Below are positions 50,240 through 58,543 of a DNA stretch of 64,000 nucleotides, piece by piece. The stretch covers positions 314,883-378,882 of the forward strand of contig NZ_KZ672952.1 of the NCBI RefSeq assembly GCF_002954775.1. The letters run 5' to 3'. The position numbers were made by a program, and so were the translations under genes. Within the stretch, counting starts at the first letter, position 1. Each line of letters begins with the position of its first letter. Source of the DNA: Streptomyces geranii. GTDB taxonomy: Bacteria; Actinomycetota; Actinomycetes; Streptomycetales; Streptomycetaceae. A model generated the notes under the pieces. The model saw only the letters and a program-made list of their open reading frames with translations. It made no database searches and was not told the origin of the DNA.

Positions 50240-51978
50240 CGCGTGCTCACCGTGCTCGCGTTCCGCAGGACGCCGTCGTCGATCGTGAGCACGGCGTCGG
50301 CCGCGGCGGCCAGTGCGAAGGAGTGGGTGGCGATGACGACGGTGCAGCCGTCGGTGGCCCGCCGCAGGGCCTCGACGACCTCGCGTTCGCTGTCCGCGTC
50401 GAGGTGGGCGGTCGGCTCGTCGAGCAGCCAGAGCCGGGCTCCGCGCAGAAAGGCGCGGGCGATGGCGATCCGGCGCGCTTCGCCGGTCGACACGCCCCGA
50501 CCGCCCTCGCCGAGCCGGGTGTCCAGTCCCTCGGGGAGGCGCGCGACCACGGCGCTCAGCCCGGCGGCGTCGACGGCCCGCCGGATCTGCCGCTCGGTGG
50601 CGGCCGGGCGGCCGAGGCGGATGTTGTCGCGGACGGTCGCGTCGAGCAGCACCGTCCGCTGCCCGACCCAGACGCATCCGCCGAGGGCAGGCGCCCGCCG
50701 TACGGACGGGGTCTGCCATCGGACCGAACCGGCGGACGGCCGGCGCAGACCGGCCATCAACGAGAGCAGCGTGCTCTTGCCCGAGCCGGAGGCGCCGGTG
50801 ATCGCGGTCCAGGTGCCCGGTGCGAAGTGGGCGTCGGCGCTGATGGTGTCGTGGTCGGCGCCGCCGTACCGGAACCGGACCGCGGTCAGCGACACACCGA
50901 CCGGGTCGGCCGACTGCGGACGGGCCGCCGGGACCGTCTCGGCGGGGGTGTCGTCGACGATGCCGCGAATGACGCCGGCCGCGACCGTCGCGCGCTCCCG
51001 CTGGTGGAAGGCGGCGGCTCTGGCGCGCATCGGGGCGAAGTACATCGGGCACACGAGCAGCACCAGCAGACCAGTGCACAGGTCGAGGCCCGGCGCGTGC
51101 GGCACCTGTACATAGCCGAGCAGCGACAGGCCTACATAGGTGGCGTTCACCGCGATGGAGAACGTGATGACGACGTCCATGATCATCCCGGACAGGAAGG
51201 CCCGGCGCAGCACGCTCGTCGTCGCCTTGTTCAACTGCTCGGCGGCCGTGCTCAGGGTTCGGCCTCGGCGGCCGACCGCGCCCAGCTCGCGCAGGGTCCG
51301 CAGGCCGCGGAAGCTGTCGAGGACGACGGCGTTCAGGTGCCGGGTCGCGGCCGACTGCCGGTCCGCGCCGTGCTGGGCGAACAGTCCCGCCAGACGCATG
51401 TTGAGCGGCAGCAGAGCTGTCGTCAGGACGAGCACGATCGCCGCCGGCCAGTGCACCGCGGCCGTGGCCGCCAGTACGGCGACCATGGACAGGGGTGCCG
51501 ACCTGCGCAGCGGCTCCGTCCGCGCGTGGAAGTCGGCGACGTCGTCGGCCAGGTCGACCATCGCCCACGCGGCCTCGGCCGGGCCGGTCTCGCTGATCCG
51601 CCCGGCGGTCGGCAGCAGAGCGCCCGTCAACCGCTGCCGCAGGCCGGTCGCGACGGCACGTGCGCCCCGCTCGGTGAGCGTGCCGGCCGTCCAGCCTGCG
51701 CCCACCGCCAGCGCGCTCGTGCCGGCGAATGCCGCCAGGCCCCAGGTCTCGTGCGCCCCGGCCCGGTCCAGCACCGCCTGGGCCGTCCAGGCCAGGGCGC
51801 CCCAGCGGGCGATCGTGAAGAGCGTCTCCAGGGTCCGGAGGGTGCCCGCCGACCGGAACCATCGCCGCCCGGGCGCGGCGCACGCGGCGAGCCACACCTC
51901 GTCACCCTTCTCGCCCTTCTCGCTCCTCTCTTCCTTCTCTTCCTTCTCTTCCGTTTCATTCATCTCATTCGTCGTCAT
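50236..51978 (-). CDS. cydD: ABC transporter CydD, cytochrome bd assembly
   Basis: 580 residues: membrane domain, then an ATPase with Walker A TGASGSGKST, signature VSTGEARRIAIARA (a variant of LSGGQ) and Walker B LWLLDEPTAHLD. The N-terminal residues about 3-27 are an unusual run of Glu/Lys (NETEEKEEKEERSEKGEK), encoded by a purine-rich near-microsatellite. It may vary in length between strains. The start at 51978 overlaps the small upstream gene by 14 bp; the ribosome site is weak. Confidence 0.87.
   Translation of the reverse strand: MTTNEMNETEEKEEKEERSEKGEKGDEVWLAACAAPGRRWFRSAGTLRTLETLFTIARWGALAWTAQAVLDRAGAHETWGLAAFAGTSALAVGAGWTAGTLTERGARAVATGLRQRLTGALLPTAGRISETGPAEAAWAMVDLADDVADFHARTEPLRRSAPLSMVAVLAATAAVHWPAAIVLVLTTALLPLNMRLAGLFAQHGADRQSAATRHLNAVVLDSFRGLRTLRELGAVGRRGRTLSTAAEQLNKATTSVLRRAFLSGMIMDVVITFSIAVNATYVGLSLLGYVQVPHAPGLDLCTGLLVLLVCPMYFAPMRARAAAFHQRERATVAAGVIRGIVDDTPAETVPAARPQSADPVGVSLTAVRFRYGGADHDTISADAHFAPGTWTAITGASGSGKSTLLSLMAGLRRPSAGSVRWQTPSVRRAPALGGCVWVGQRTVLLDATVRDNIRLGRPAATERQIRRAVDAAGLSAVVARLPEGLDTRLGEGGRGVSTGEARRIAIARAFLRGARLWLLDEPTAHLDADSEREVVEALRRATDGCTVVIATHSFALAAAADAVLTIDDGVLRNASTVSTR
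51903..51966. repeat. pyrimidine-rich imperfect microsatellite in cydD 5' end
   Basis: Repeats of TTCTCTTCC/CTTCTC type encode the Glu/Lys run at the CydD N-terminus. Slippage here would add or remove charged residues or shift frame near the start of cydD. Confidence 0.6.
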
Positions 51979-52195
51979 GAGGGCGCCGTTCGTCGACGAT
52001 CCACGCGATGCCACCGGTCAGCGCGATGGCGATCATGCCCAGGGTGGTCAGCAGCTGCGAGTGGATCCGCGCGTAGCCACCGAACATCCCCTGGCAGACG
52101 AAGTAGGCGAGCAGACCCAACACGGTCCAGACGACCGCGGTGAGCAGGCGCAGCACGGCACGGACCGGCGTGGGGAGCGGGCTTCGTACGGTCAT
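51965..52195 (-). CDS. small two-helix membrane protein in the cyd operon
   Basis: 76 residues, too short to be seen easily. Two hydrophobic helices (about 12-34, LRLLTAVVWTVLGLLAYFV, and 45-66, LLTTLGMIAIALTGGIAWIV) and a charged C-terminus DERRPHDDE. The ATG at 52195 overlaps the cydB stop (ATGA) and has GAGGGAG 7 nt upstream; it overlaps cydD by 14 bp. The position, size and coupling suggest an accessory subunit of the oxidase similar in role to CydX/YbgT. No sequence motif of those families is evident. Confidence 0.75.
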   Translation of the reverse strand: MTVRSPLPTPVRAVLRLLTAVVWTVLGLLAYFVCQGMFGGYARIHSQLLTTLGMIAIALTGGIAWIVDERRPHDDE

Positions 52196-53193
52196 GAGTG
52201 CACTCCCTCGGTGTCGAGCTTTCCGGCGAAGGCCCGGTGGGCGAACACGTTGTAGGCCAGCACCAGCGGCATGTTCAGGCCGATGCCCACGAGGATGAAG
52301 ACCATCGTCGAGTGCGGGCCGACCGCGCTGTCGACGGTGAGCCCCGGCGGCAGGAGCACCGGGTAGCGGGCCACGCCCAGGGCGAGGAACACGGACACCG
52401 TGGCGATCACGAGCCCGCCGAGCGGCAGGGCGTCCGCCGCCACGGACTGCCGCCGCCACGGGAACGTGACGAGCGAGGTGACCGCTCCCCCGGCGGCGAA
52501 CACCAGCAGCACGGCGAACGCGAAGGCACGCCCCGGACTGCCGAGGTTCAGCGGCGCCGCGGTGGTTTCGACGGTGACCAGGACAAGGACCGACAACGCT
52601 CCGGCGACGGCCGTGGCGAGCGCTCCCCGTCGCGCCGCCGACTCCCGCAGGAGCCCCGACGACTTGTGCTTGGTGTAGGCGTAGCCGAGAGCGGTGTACG
52701 CGGTCGTGACGGTGAGCCCCGACAGCACACAGAACCAGCTGAAGGCCCCGAAGGCCGACCCGGTGTAGACGCCGCCGCGCAGATGTACCGCCGAGGTCAG
52801 CGTTCCCAGGGCAAAGCCCTGTGCGAACGACGCCAGCAGTGACGCCACGCCGAAGGCGGTCGTCCACCGGGGAGCCGGTGGTGCCTGGGACGCCATCTCG
52901 ACGCTCACGCCGCGCACGACGAGGGAGAACAGCAGCACGATGATCGGCAGGTAGGCGTGCGGCAGGATCGTGCCGAAGGCCAGGGGGAAGCCCGCCCAGA
53001 GCGCGACGCCGAGCAGGATGAGCCAGGTCTCGTTGCCGTCCCAGCCCACCGCGACGGACTCCAGCAGGTGCCGCCGGTGCGCGGGATCGCGTTCGAAGAG
53101 GGTGGCAACGCCGACGCCGAGGTCGTAGCCGTCCAGCACGACGTACATCAGGAGGCAGACGAGTACGGTCGCCGACCAGAGGGTGGTGGTCAT
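52192..53193 (-). CDS. cydB: cytochrome bd oxidase subunit II
   Basis: 333 residues with about eight to nine helices. VVLDGYDLGVGVATLFERD, VGWDGNETWLILLGVALWAGFPLAF and PHAYLPIIVLLFSLVVRGVSVE are near-universal CydB motifs. It pairs with CydA. The start at 53193 overlaps the cydA stop. Confidence 0.93.
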   Translation of the reverse strand: MTTTLWSATVLVCLLMYVVLDGYDLGVGVATLFERDPAHRRHLLESVAVGWDGNETWLILLGVALWAGFPLAFGTILPHAYLPIIVLLFSLVVRGVSVEMASQAPPAPRWTTAFGVASLLASFAQGFALGTLTSAVHLRGGVYTGSAFGAFSWFCVLSGLTVTTAYTALGYAYTKHKSSGLLRESAARRGALATAVAGALSVLVLVTVETTAAPLNLGSPGRAFAFAVLLVFAAGGAVTSLVTFPWRRQSVAADALPLGGLVIATVSVFLALGVARYPVLLPPGLTVDSAVGPHSTMVFILVGIGLNMPLVLAYNVFAHRAFAGKLDTEGVHS

Positions 53194-54602
53194 CGGGCCG
53201 CCACCTCCCGGGAGCCGAGCGGCACGGTGTTCGCCGCGTGCCGGACACGCCCGCTGTCCGGCAGGTTCCGCGGTGGAGGTTCCTGGCCGGGGTCGTCGCG
53301 TTCCGGGCCGGTGCGCATGGTCCGGACGATGTAGACGACGTAGGCGACCAGCATGAACAGATAGAGCACGGAGAAGCCGATCACCGAGAACAGGACTTCG
53401 CCGGGCGCCAGATGCGACACCGCGGCCGAGGTGCGGAGCTGCCCGAACACGATCCACGGCTGCCGTCCCGCCTCGGCGGTGACCCAGCCGCCGAGGATGG
53501 CGAGGATCCCCACCGGGGTCGTCCAGAGGACGAACCGGTGGAAGCGGCGCGCGGTCCACAGACGGTTGCGCATACGCAGGACCGTGGCGGCGAACACCGT
53601 ACCGAACATCAGCACGGCCGCCAGGAACATGACCCGGAAGCCCCAGAAGGTCGCGGCCATGTCCGGCCGGTCGGCCGCCGGGGTGAGCTTCAGGCCGGGC
53701 ATGGCGGTCTTGCAGCCGAGGTCCTTGGCGATGTAGCTGCCGAGACAGGGAATGTCGAGCTCGGCGATGTTCCGCGCGGCCTGCTGGTCCGGGACGGAGA
53801 ACAGGACGAAGCCGGTGTTCCCGTTGTCCCAGTTCCCCTCGATCGCCTCCAACTTCGATAGCTGGTACGGCAGTTCGTGCCCGGCGACGCCGTCACCGAG
53901 GTAGAGCTGTACGGGCATCAGCAGCGCGGCGATCCCGAGCGCGATCGACATCGAGCGGCGGGCGAAGCCCTTGGCTCGCCCCTTGACCAGGTACCAGGCC
54001 GAGATCCCGGCGACGAAGAAGCTCGCCGAGATCAGTACGGCGGCCAGCATGTGCGGCCAGCGCCAGATGAACGACGGGTTGAAGATGACGCGCATCCAGT
54101 CCGTGGGCTCGAACTGCCCGTGGACGACCTTGAATCCGGCGGGTGTCTGCATCCACGAGTTCGCCGCGATGATCCAGGTGGACGACAGGACGGTGCCGAC
54201 CGACACCATCACGGTGGACACGAACATCGTGACCTTGCGGACGCGGCCGTCGCCGTAGAGCAGGACGCCGATGAAGCCGGCCTCGACGAAGAAGGCGGTC
54301 ACGACCTCCATGCCGATGATCGGCCCGATGATCGGACCCGTCCTCGCCCCGTACACACCCCAGTTGAGACCCATCTGGAAGGTGATGACGGCGCCGGCGA
54401 CCACGCCGATCGCGAAGCCGACGGCGAAGATACGCCGCCAGAACCGGAACATCTGGAGGTAGACCGCCCTGCCGGTACGCCAGTACAGGCCGTAGACGAC
54501 CGCCAGGAAGATCGACAGTCCGACGGTGATCGCCGGGAAGGTCATGTGGAACATCACGGTGATGGCGAACTGCCATCGCGACAAGTCGAGAAGACTCATC
54601 AC
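53190..54602 (-). CDS. cydA: cytochrome bd oxidase subunit I
   Basis: 470 residues with about nine helices. The N-terminal RWQFAITVMFHMTFPAITVGLS carries the heme ligand His. FFVEAGFIGVLLYG holds the proton-path Glu, and GWVTAEAGRQPWIVFGQLRT is the conserved CydA block. The short Q-loop and FHMTFPAITVG variant resemble the cyanide-insensitive (CIO) subgroup. Quinol oxidase for low oxygen or when the aa3/bc1 route is blocked. It begins only 42 bp after the MFS exporter stop, with GGGAG 5 nt upstream. Confidence 0.93.
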   Translation of the reverse strand: MMSLLDLSRWQFAITVMFHMTFPAITVGLSIFLAVVYGLYWRTGRAVYLQMFRFWRRIFAVGFAIGVVAGAVITFQMGLNWGVYGARTGPIIGPIIGMEVVTAFFVEAGFIGVLLYGDGRVRKVTMFVSTVMVSVGTVLSSTWIIAANSWMQTPAGFKVVHGQFEPTDWMRVIFNPSFIWRWPHMLAAVLISASFFVAGISAWYLVKGRAKGFARRSMSIALGIAALLMPVQLYLGDGVAGHELPYQLSKLEAIEGNWDNGNTGFVLFSVPDQQAARNIAELDIPCLGSYIAKDLGCKTAMPGLKLTPAADRPDMAATFWGFRVMFLAAVLMFGTVFAATVLRMRNRLWTARRFHRFVLWTTPVGILAILGGWVTAEAGRQPWIVFGQLRTSAAVSHLAPGEVLFSVIGFSVLYLFMLVAYVVYIVRTMRTGPERDDPGQEPPPRNLPDSGRVRHAANTVPLGSREVAAR

Positions 54603-54644
54603 TGCTCCCTTACGAGGGGTCCGAGAGGGCCGAGAGGGCCGGGT

Positions 54645-56126
54645 TCAGGCGTCGACGACCGGAGTGGCGGCCGACCTGGACTTGTCGAAGCGCGGCAGGG
54701 CGGCGGCGCCGACCGCGAGGAGGGCGACGATGCCCATCTGCACGTACTCGACTCCGGCGAAGGCGTGGGCGACGTTGTGCGGGGCCAGGGCCAGATAGAG
54801 GGTGCCGAGGGTCGCGACGCCGAGGGCGAGTCCGCTCTGCTGCAGGGTGATCAGCACACCGCTGCCGATGCCGGCCATGTGGGTGGGGACGTCGGCGAGC
54901 ACGCTGCGGAACAGACCGGCGAACAGCATCGACTGACCGGCGCCGACCAGGGCGAGCGGCACGGCCATGGACCACAGGCTGACGTGCGGCCAGTTGCCGA
55001 GCAGGATCGCCACCAGCGAGACCAGGCCGGCGAGTTGGACGACGGCGCCGGCGGACAGCGCGGCCCGGCCGAACCGGGTGATCAGGCGGGGCGCGATGAG
55101 GGAACCGGCGAAGAAGAGCAGGGCCATCGGCAGGATCGCCAGGCCGCTGTGCAGGGCGTCGGCGTGCAGGCCGTTCTGGACGGTGAGGGCGAAGACGAAC
55201 ATGAACGCGCCGAAGCCGATGCTGAAGGCGAACACCATGGTCAGTCCACGGGACATCGACGGCAGACGCAGCAGGGACGGCGGCAGCAGCGGGACCTCGC
55301 CACGTCGCTCGGTCCGCTTCTCGACGACGTAGGTGGCGACGCCGAGGACGACCGCGACGGCGAGCATCAGCCAGGTCCACATGGGCCAGCCCAGGGAGTG
55401 CCCCTCGGTCAGCGGCACCAGCAGGGCGGTGAGCGTGGCTGCGAACAGCAGGGTGCCGGGCAGGTCGATGCCGACGGGGTGGTGCGAGCGGGTGTCCGGC
55501 ACGATCCGCGCCGCCACCAGCAGCACGACCAGGCCTATGGGTACGTTGACCAGGAAGATCGGCCGCCAGGAGGTGCCGGCGATGTCCGCGCTGACCAGCA
55601 AGCCGCCGACCAGTTGTCCGACCACGGCGGCGATGCCGGAGGTGGCCCCGTACAGGGCCACGGCACGGGCCTTGCGCTCTCCTTCCAGGACGTGGTGGAA
55701 GGTCGCCAGCACCTGCGGGATGAGCAGGGCGGCGGTCGCGCCCTGAATGATGCGGGCCGCGATCAGCGTGCCCACGCCGGGGGCGACACCGCAGGCCAGC
55801 GAGGCCAGTACGAAGCCCACGAGGGCCCCGAGGAAGAGGCGCCGACGGCCGAAGCGGTCGCCGAGGCGGCCCCCGAGGACCAGCAGGGTCGCGTACGCGA
55901 CGCCGTACCCGGCGATCACCAGCTCCAGCGACGACGCGGAGGCGTGCAGCGAGGCGTCGATGCTGGGCAGGGCCACGTTGGTGATGAAGAAGTCCATGAT
56001 CGGCAGGAAGGCGCCGGCCAGCAGGATGAACACCCCGACCGGGTGCAGGCCCCCGGCGCGGGCGGTGGCACGGGGCGAGCGCATCGCCGATTGGGCCTGC
56101 CGGGAGGAGGAAGTGGTTGTCGTCAT
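54645..56126 (-). CDS. MFS exporter, DHA2-like (multidrug type)
   Basis: 493 residues, about 14 helices. FFITNVALPSIDASL and GGRLGDRFGRRRLFLGALVGF are the usual motif D/motif A, and QLVGGLLVSADIAGTSWRPIFLVNVPIGL is the motif C region. Exporters of this type expel drugs or natural products. It shares a leftward transcript with cydABDC (42-bp gap, no terminator) and is divergent from a MarR regulator. The start at 56126 follows GGGGGC. Confidence 0.87.
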   Translation of the reverse strand: MTTTTSSSRQAQSAMRSPRATARAGGLHPVGVFILLAGAFLPIMDFFITNVALPSIDASLHASASSLELVIAGYGVAYATLLVLGGRLGDRFGRRRLFLGALVGFVLASLACGVAPGVGTLIAARIIQGATAALLIPQVLATFHHVLEGERKARAVALYGATSGIAAVVGQLVGGLLVSADIAGTSWRPIFLVNVPIGLVVLLVAARIVPDTRSHHPVGIDLPGTLLFAATLTALLVPLTEGHSLGWPMWTWLMLAVAVVLGVATYVVEKRTERRGEVPLLPPSLLRLPSMSRGLTMVFAFSIGFGAFMFVFALTVQNGLHADALHSGLAILPMALLFFAGSLIAPRLITRFGRAALSAGAVVQLAGLVSLVAILLGNWPHVSLWSMAVPLALVGAGQSMLFAGLFRSVLADVPTHMAGIGSGVLITLQQSGLALGVATLGTLYLALAPHNVAHAFAGVEYVQMGIVALLAVGAAALPRFDKSRSAATPVVDA

Positions 56127-56160
56127 GACAGCCCCCAGGGAGAGGAAGTCGCACAGGGAA

Positions 56161-56190
56161 GTTATGTGCTCATAACTATGAGCACATAAC
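56161..56190. promoter_or_regulatory. 30-bp palindromic MarR operator
   Basis: Two perfect 14-bp arms (GTTATGTGCTCATA and its complement) separated by AC. It lies 35 bp upstream of the MFS start and 51 bp upstream of the MarR start; a further CATAAC half-site follows at about 56203. The geometry suits MarR repression of both directions. Confidence 0.85.
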
Positions 56191-56240
56191 GAGTATGCCC
56201 CCATAACTACATGACGGCAAACCCGTACCCTGGAGCCGTG

Positions 56241-56750
56241 ATGGAGGATCAGGCGCAACAGACGGGCCCGACGGCAGGGCCGGACCACGAGCAGCGGTGG
56301 GCCGAGCTGGCCGACCTCGTGCTGATCATCAGCCGGGAGATCCAGTTCCGCCGCTACACGGACGAGCGGGCTGTTCACCTGTCGCAGTCCGAGGGCATGG
56401 TGATGCGCTACCTGAAGAGCGACCCCGCCGCGACGCCCAGTCGCATCGCCGCCGCGACCGGGCTCCAGCGCACCAACCTCTCCACCGTCCTGCGCGGACT
56501 TGAGGAGAAGGGCTTCATCGAGCGGCACGCCCACTCGGACGACGGTCGCGGGGTGACGGTCCACTCGACCGAGCGCGGACGCGACAACACCGTCCTCGTA
56601 CGCCAGGAATGGGCCACGACCGTCTCCGAAGCCGCCGGCCACGACACCGAACTCCTCGACGCCACCCTGAGCCTGCTCAGCGCCGTGGAGACCGGACTGG
56701 CGAGGACACGACCACGCAACCGCGCCACGCCCTCGGCACTGGAGACCTGA
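56241..56750 (+). CDS. MarR-family transcriptional regulator of the exporter/cyd operon
   Basis: 169 residues with a winged helix: LSQSEGMVMRYLKSDPAATP, SRIAAATGLQRTNLSTVLRGLEEKG and the wing HSDDGRGVTVHST. The ATG at 56241 has GGAG 5 nt upstream; an ATG at 56211 lies close to the operator and lacks one. Ligands of such repressors are usually phenolic or cationic compounds, often substrates of the divergent exporter. Confidence 0.88.
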   Translation: MEDQAQQTGPTAGPDHEQRWAELADLVLIISREIQFRRYTDERAVHLSQSEGMVMRYLKSDPAATPSRIAAATGLQRTNLSTVLRGLEEKGFIERHAHSDDGRGVTVHSTERGRDNTVLVRQEWATTVSEAAGHDTELLDATLSLLSAVETGLARTRPRNRATPSALET

Positions 56751-56859
56751 CTTCAGGCATTCGCGCCACGACGCGGACGGGGAGCAGCACCACGGCCGCC
56801 AGCGGCATCGGCGTATCGAGGGGTGGGGCGGACCGCATCCAGCACCGCCGATGGTGAAG

Positions 56860-56878
56860 TTAGGATAGCCTACCCTCT
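56860..56878 (+). promoter_or_regulatory. iron box (DmdR/IdeR-type)
   Basis: TTAGGATAGCCTACCCTCT matches the actinobacterial iron box TTAGGTTAGGCTAACCTAA at 14 of 19 positions, with both half-site cores kept. It lies 35 bp upstream of the aryl-AMP ligase start and predicts iron-repressed transcription. Confidence 0.75.
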
Positions 56879-56913
56879 CTGGGCTGGGATGCAGCTCCTC
56901 GAAGGGAAACCAA

Positions 56914-58539
56914 GTGAGCATCGAACCGTTGGCCCTTGACGGGGTCGTTCCGTTTCCGTCGGAGACGGCAGCCAAGTACGTCGCTGAGGGGTACTGGCGC
57001 GATCAGACGCTGCCGGAGCTGCTGTTCGCCACCGCGGAGCGCTCTCCTGACAAACTCGCCGTCATCGACCGCAAGGCCGAGTTGAGCTACGCACAGCTCA
57101 CGGACGAGGTCCTGCGCCTCGCTGCCGGTCTGCGGGATCTGGGGCTGAGCCGTGGCGACCGGGTGGTGGTACACCTGCCCAACATCTATGAGTACATCGC
57201 CTTCGTCTTCGCCTTGTGGGAGCTCGGGGCGGTTCCCGTCGTCGCTCCCATCGCGCACCGTCGTGCCGAGATCGAGCACTTCGTCGAGATCACCGAGGCG
57301 CGTGCCTACATCACGGTCGACTCGGACAGCGGCACCGATCTCGCCGCGATGGCCGCCGACCTGAAGCAGCGTTGGCCCCATCTGGAGCACACCGTGGTGC
57401 TCGAACGCGATGGCGGCGGCGCCGAGTACAAGGCGTTGCAGTCGAAGGGATCGCTGGAGCACGCGCGACGGTGCAGCCCGCAGGACGTCGCCCTGTTGCA
57501 GATGTCGGGCGGCACGACGGGCGTCCCGAAGCTGATGCCGCACACCCACCAGACGTACGGCTACGCACTGCGCCGAAGCGTTGGGGAACGCGGCATCACC
57601 GAGCAGACCGTGCATCTGCTGGTCATACCGATCTGCCACAGCATGTCGACGCGTTCGCCCGGATTCCTCGGTGCGTTCAGCGTGGGCGCCACCATCGTGA
57701 TCGCACCGAACGGCAGCCCCGACACGGCGTTCCCGCTGATCGAGAAGCACGGGGTGACCCGCGTTTCGCTGGTGCCCCCGATCCTGCTGGCCTGGCTGAA
57801 CTCCTCACTCCGCAAGCGCTATGACCTCTCCAGCTTGAAGATTCTCATGTGCGGCGGCGCGAAGCTGACCGAGTCCGTGGCGTCGCGGGTCGAGCCGGAG
57901 TTCGGCGTGCAGCTGTCGCAGAGCTTCGGAATGGGTGAGGGCCTCGTCGTCAGCAATCCCGCCGACGTCGACCGGGCCACCAGCGTGCGGTACCAGGGCC
58001 GGCCGGCCTCGGCGGCCGACGAGTGCATCGTCATCGACGACGAGGGCAACGACGTGCCACCCGGTGCACCCGGCCACCTGCTGACGCGAGGACCGTCGGT
58101 GATTCGCGGCTACTACCGCAACCCCGAGCAGAACGCGCTGGCGTTCACCAGCGACGGTTTCTACCGCACCGGTGACATCGTCGAGCGGGACGAGCGCGGC
58201 TTCATCAGGGTCGTGGGACGGTCGAAGGACCAGATCAACCGGGGCGGCGAGAAAATCGCGCCCGAGGAGCTGGAGAACGCGCTCCTCACTCATGCCGGCG
58301 TCCACAACGTCTCCGTCGTCGGCGTCGACGACGAGGTTCTCGGCGAGCGTGTCAAGGCGTACCTGATTCCCCGGACGCCGGAGAGCGCGACCGAGCTGAC
58401 CTTGGGCAAGTTGCGCCAGTTCCTGCGCGACAAGGGCCTCGCCACGTTCAAGCTCCCCGATGTCGTGGAGGTCGTCGACGAGTTCCCGTACACCGCGGTC
58501 GGCAAGGTCAGCAAGCGCCTGCAGCGCGAGCTGGGCTAG
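56914..58539 (+). CDS. aryl-acid AMP ligase (EntE/DhbE family)
   Basis: 541 residues of the ANL family: LLQMSGGTTGVPKLMPHTH (A3), SFGMGEGLV (A5), FYRTGDIVERD (A7), GRSKDQINRGGEKIAPEELE (A8) and the catalytic Lys in VGKVSKRLQ. It activates an aromatic acid and loads it on an aryl carrier. In EntE/DhbE the aryl pocket has His-Asn in MAHNYPLSSPG; here the stretch is ICHSMSTRSPG, giving His242-Ser243. This may mean a substrate other than 2,3-dihydroxybenzoate, such as salicylate or a heteroaryl acid. No isochorismatase, isochorismate synthase or carrier gene is in view. GTG start with GAAGGG 7 nt upstream. Confidence 0.87.
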   Translation: MSIEPLALDGVVPFPSETAAKYVAEGYWRDQTLPELLFATAERSPDKLAVIDRKAELSYAQLTDEVLRLAAGLRDLGLSRGDRVVVHLPNIYEYIAFVFALWELGAVPVVAPIAHRRAEIEHFVEITEARAYITVDSDSGTDLAAMAADLKQRWPHLEHTVVLERDGGGAEYKALQSKGSLEHARRCSPQDVALLQMSGGTTGVPKLMPHTHQTYGYALRRSVGERGITEQTVHLLVIPICHSMSTRSPGFLGAFSVGATIVIAPNGSPDTAFPLIEKHGVTRVSLVPPILLAWLNSSLRKRYDLSSLKILMCGGAKLTESVASRVEPEFGVQLSQSFGMGEGLVVSNPADVDRATSVRYQGRPASAADECIVIDDEGNDVPPGAPGHLLTRGPSVIRGYYRNPEQNALAFTSDGFYRTGDIVERDERGFIRVVGRSKDQINRGGEKIAPEELENALLTHAGVHNVSVVGVDDEVLGERVKAYLIPRTPESATELTLGKLRQFLRDKGLATFKLPDVVEVVDEFPYTAVGKVSKRLQRELG

Positions 58540-58543
58540 GCGC

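Noticed and set aside
53877..56189. 770-codon open frame antisense to cydA and the MFS exporter
   Set aside because: Composition is Asp/Gly/His/Arg-rich mirror sequence; both genes on the minus strand are well supported.
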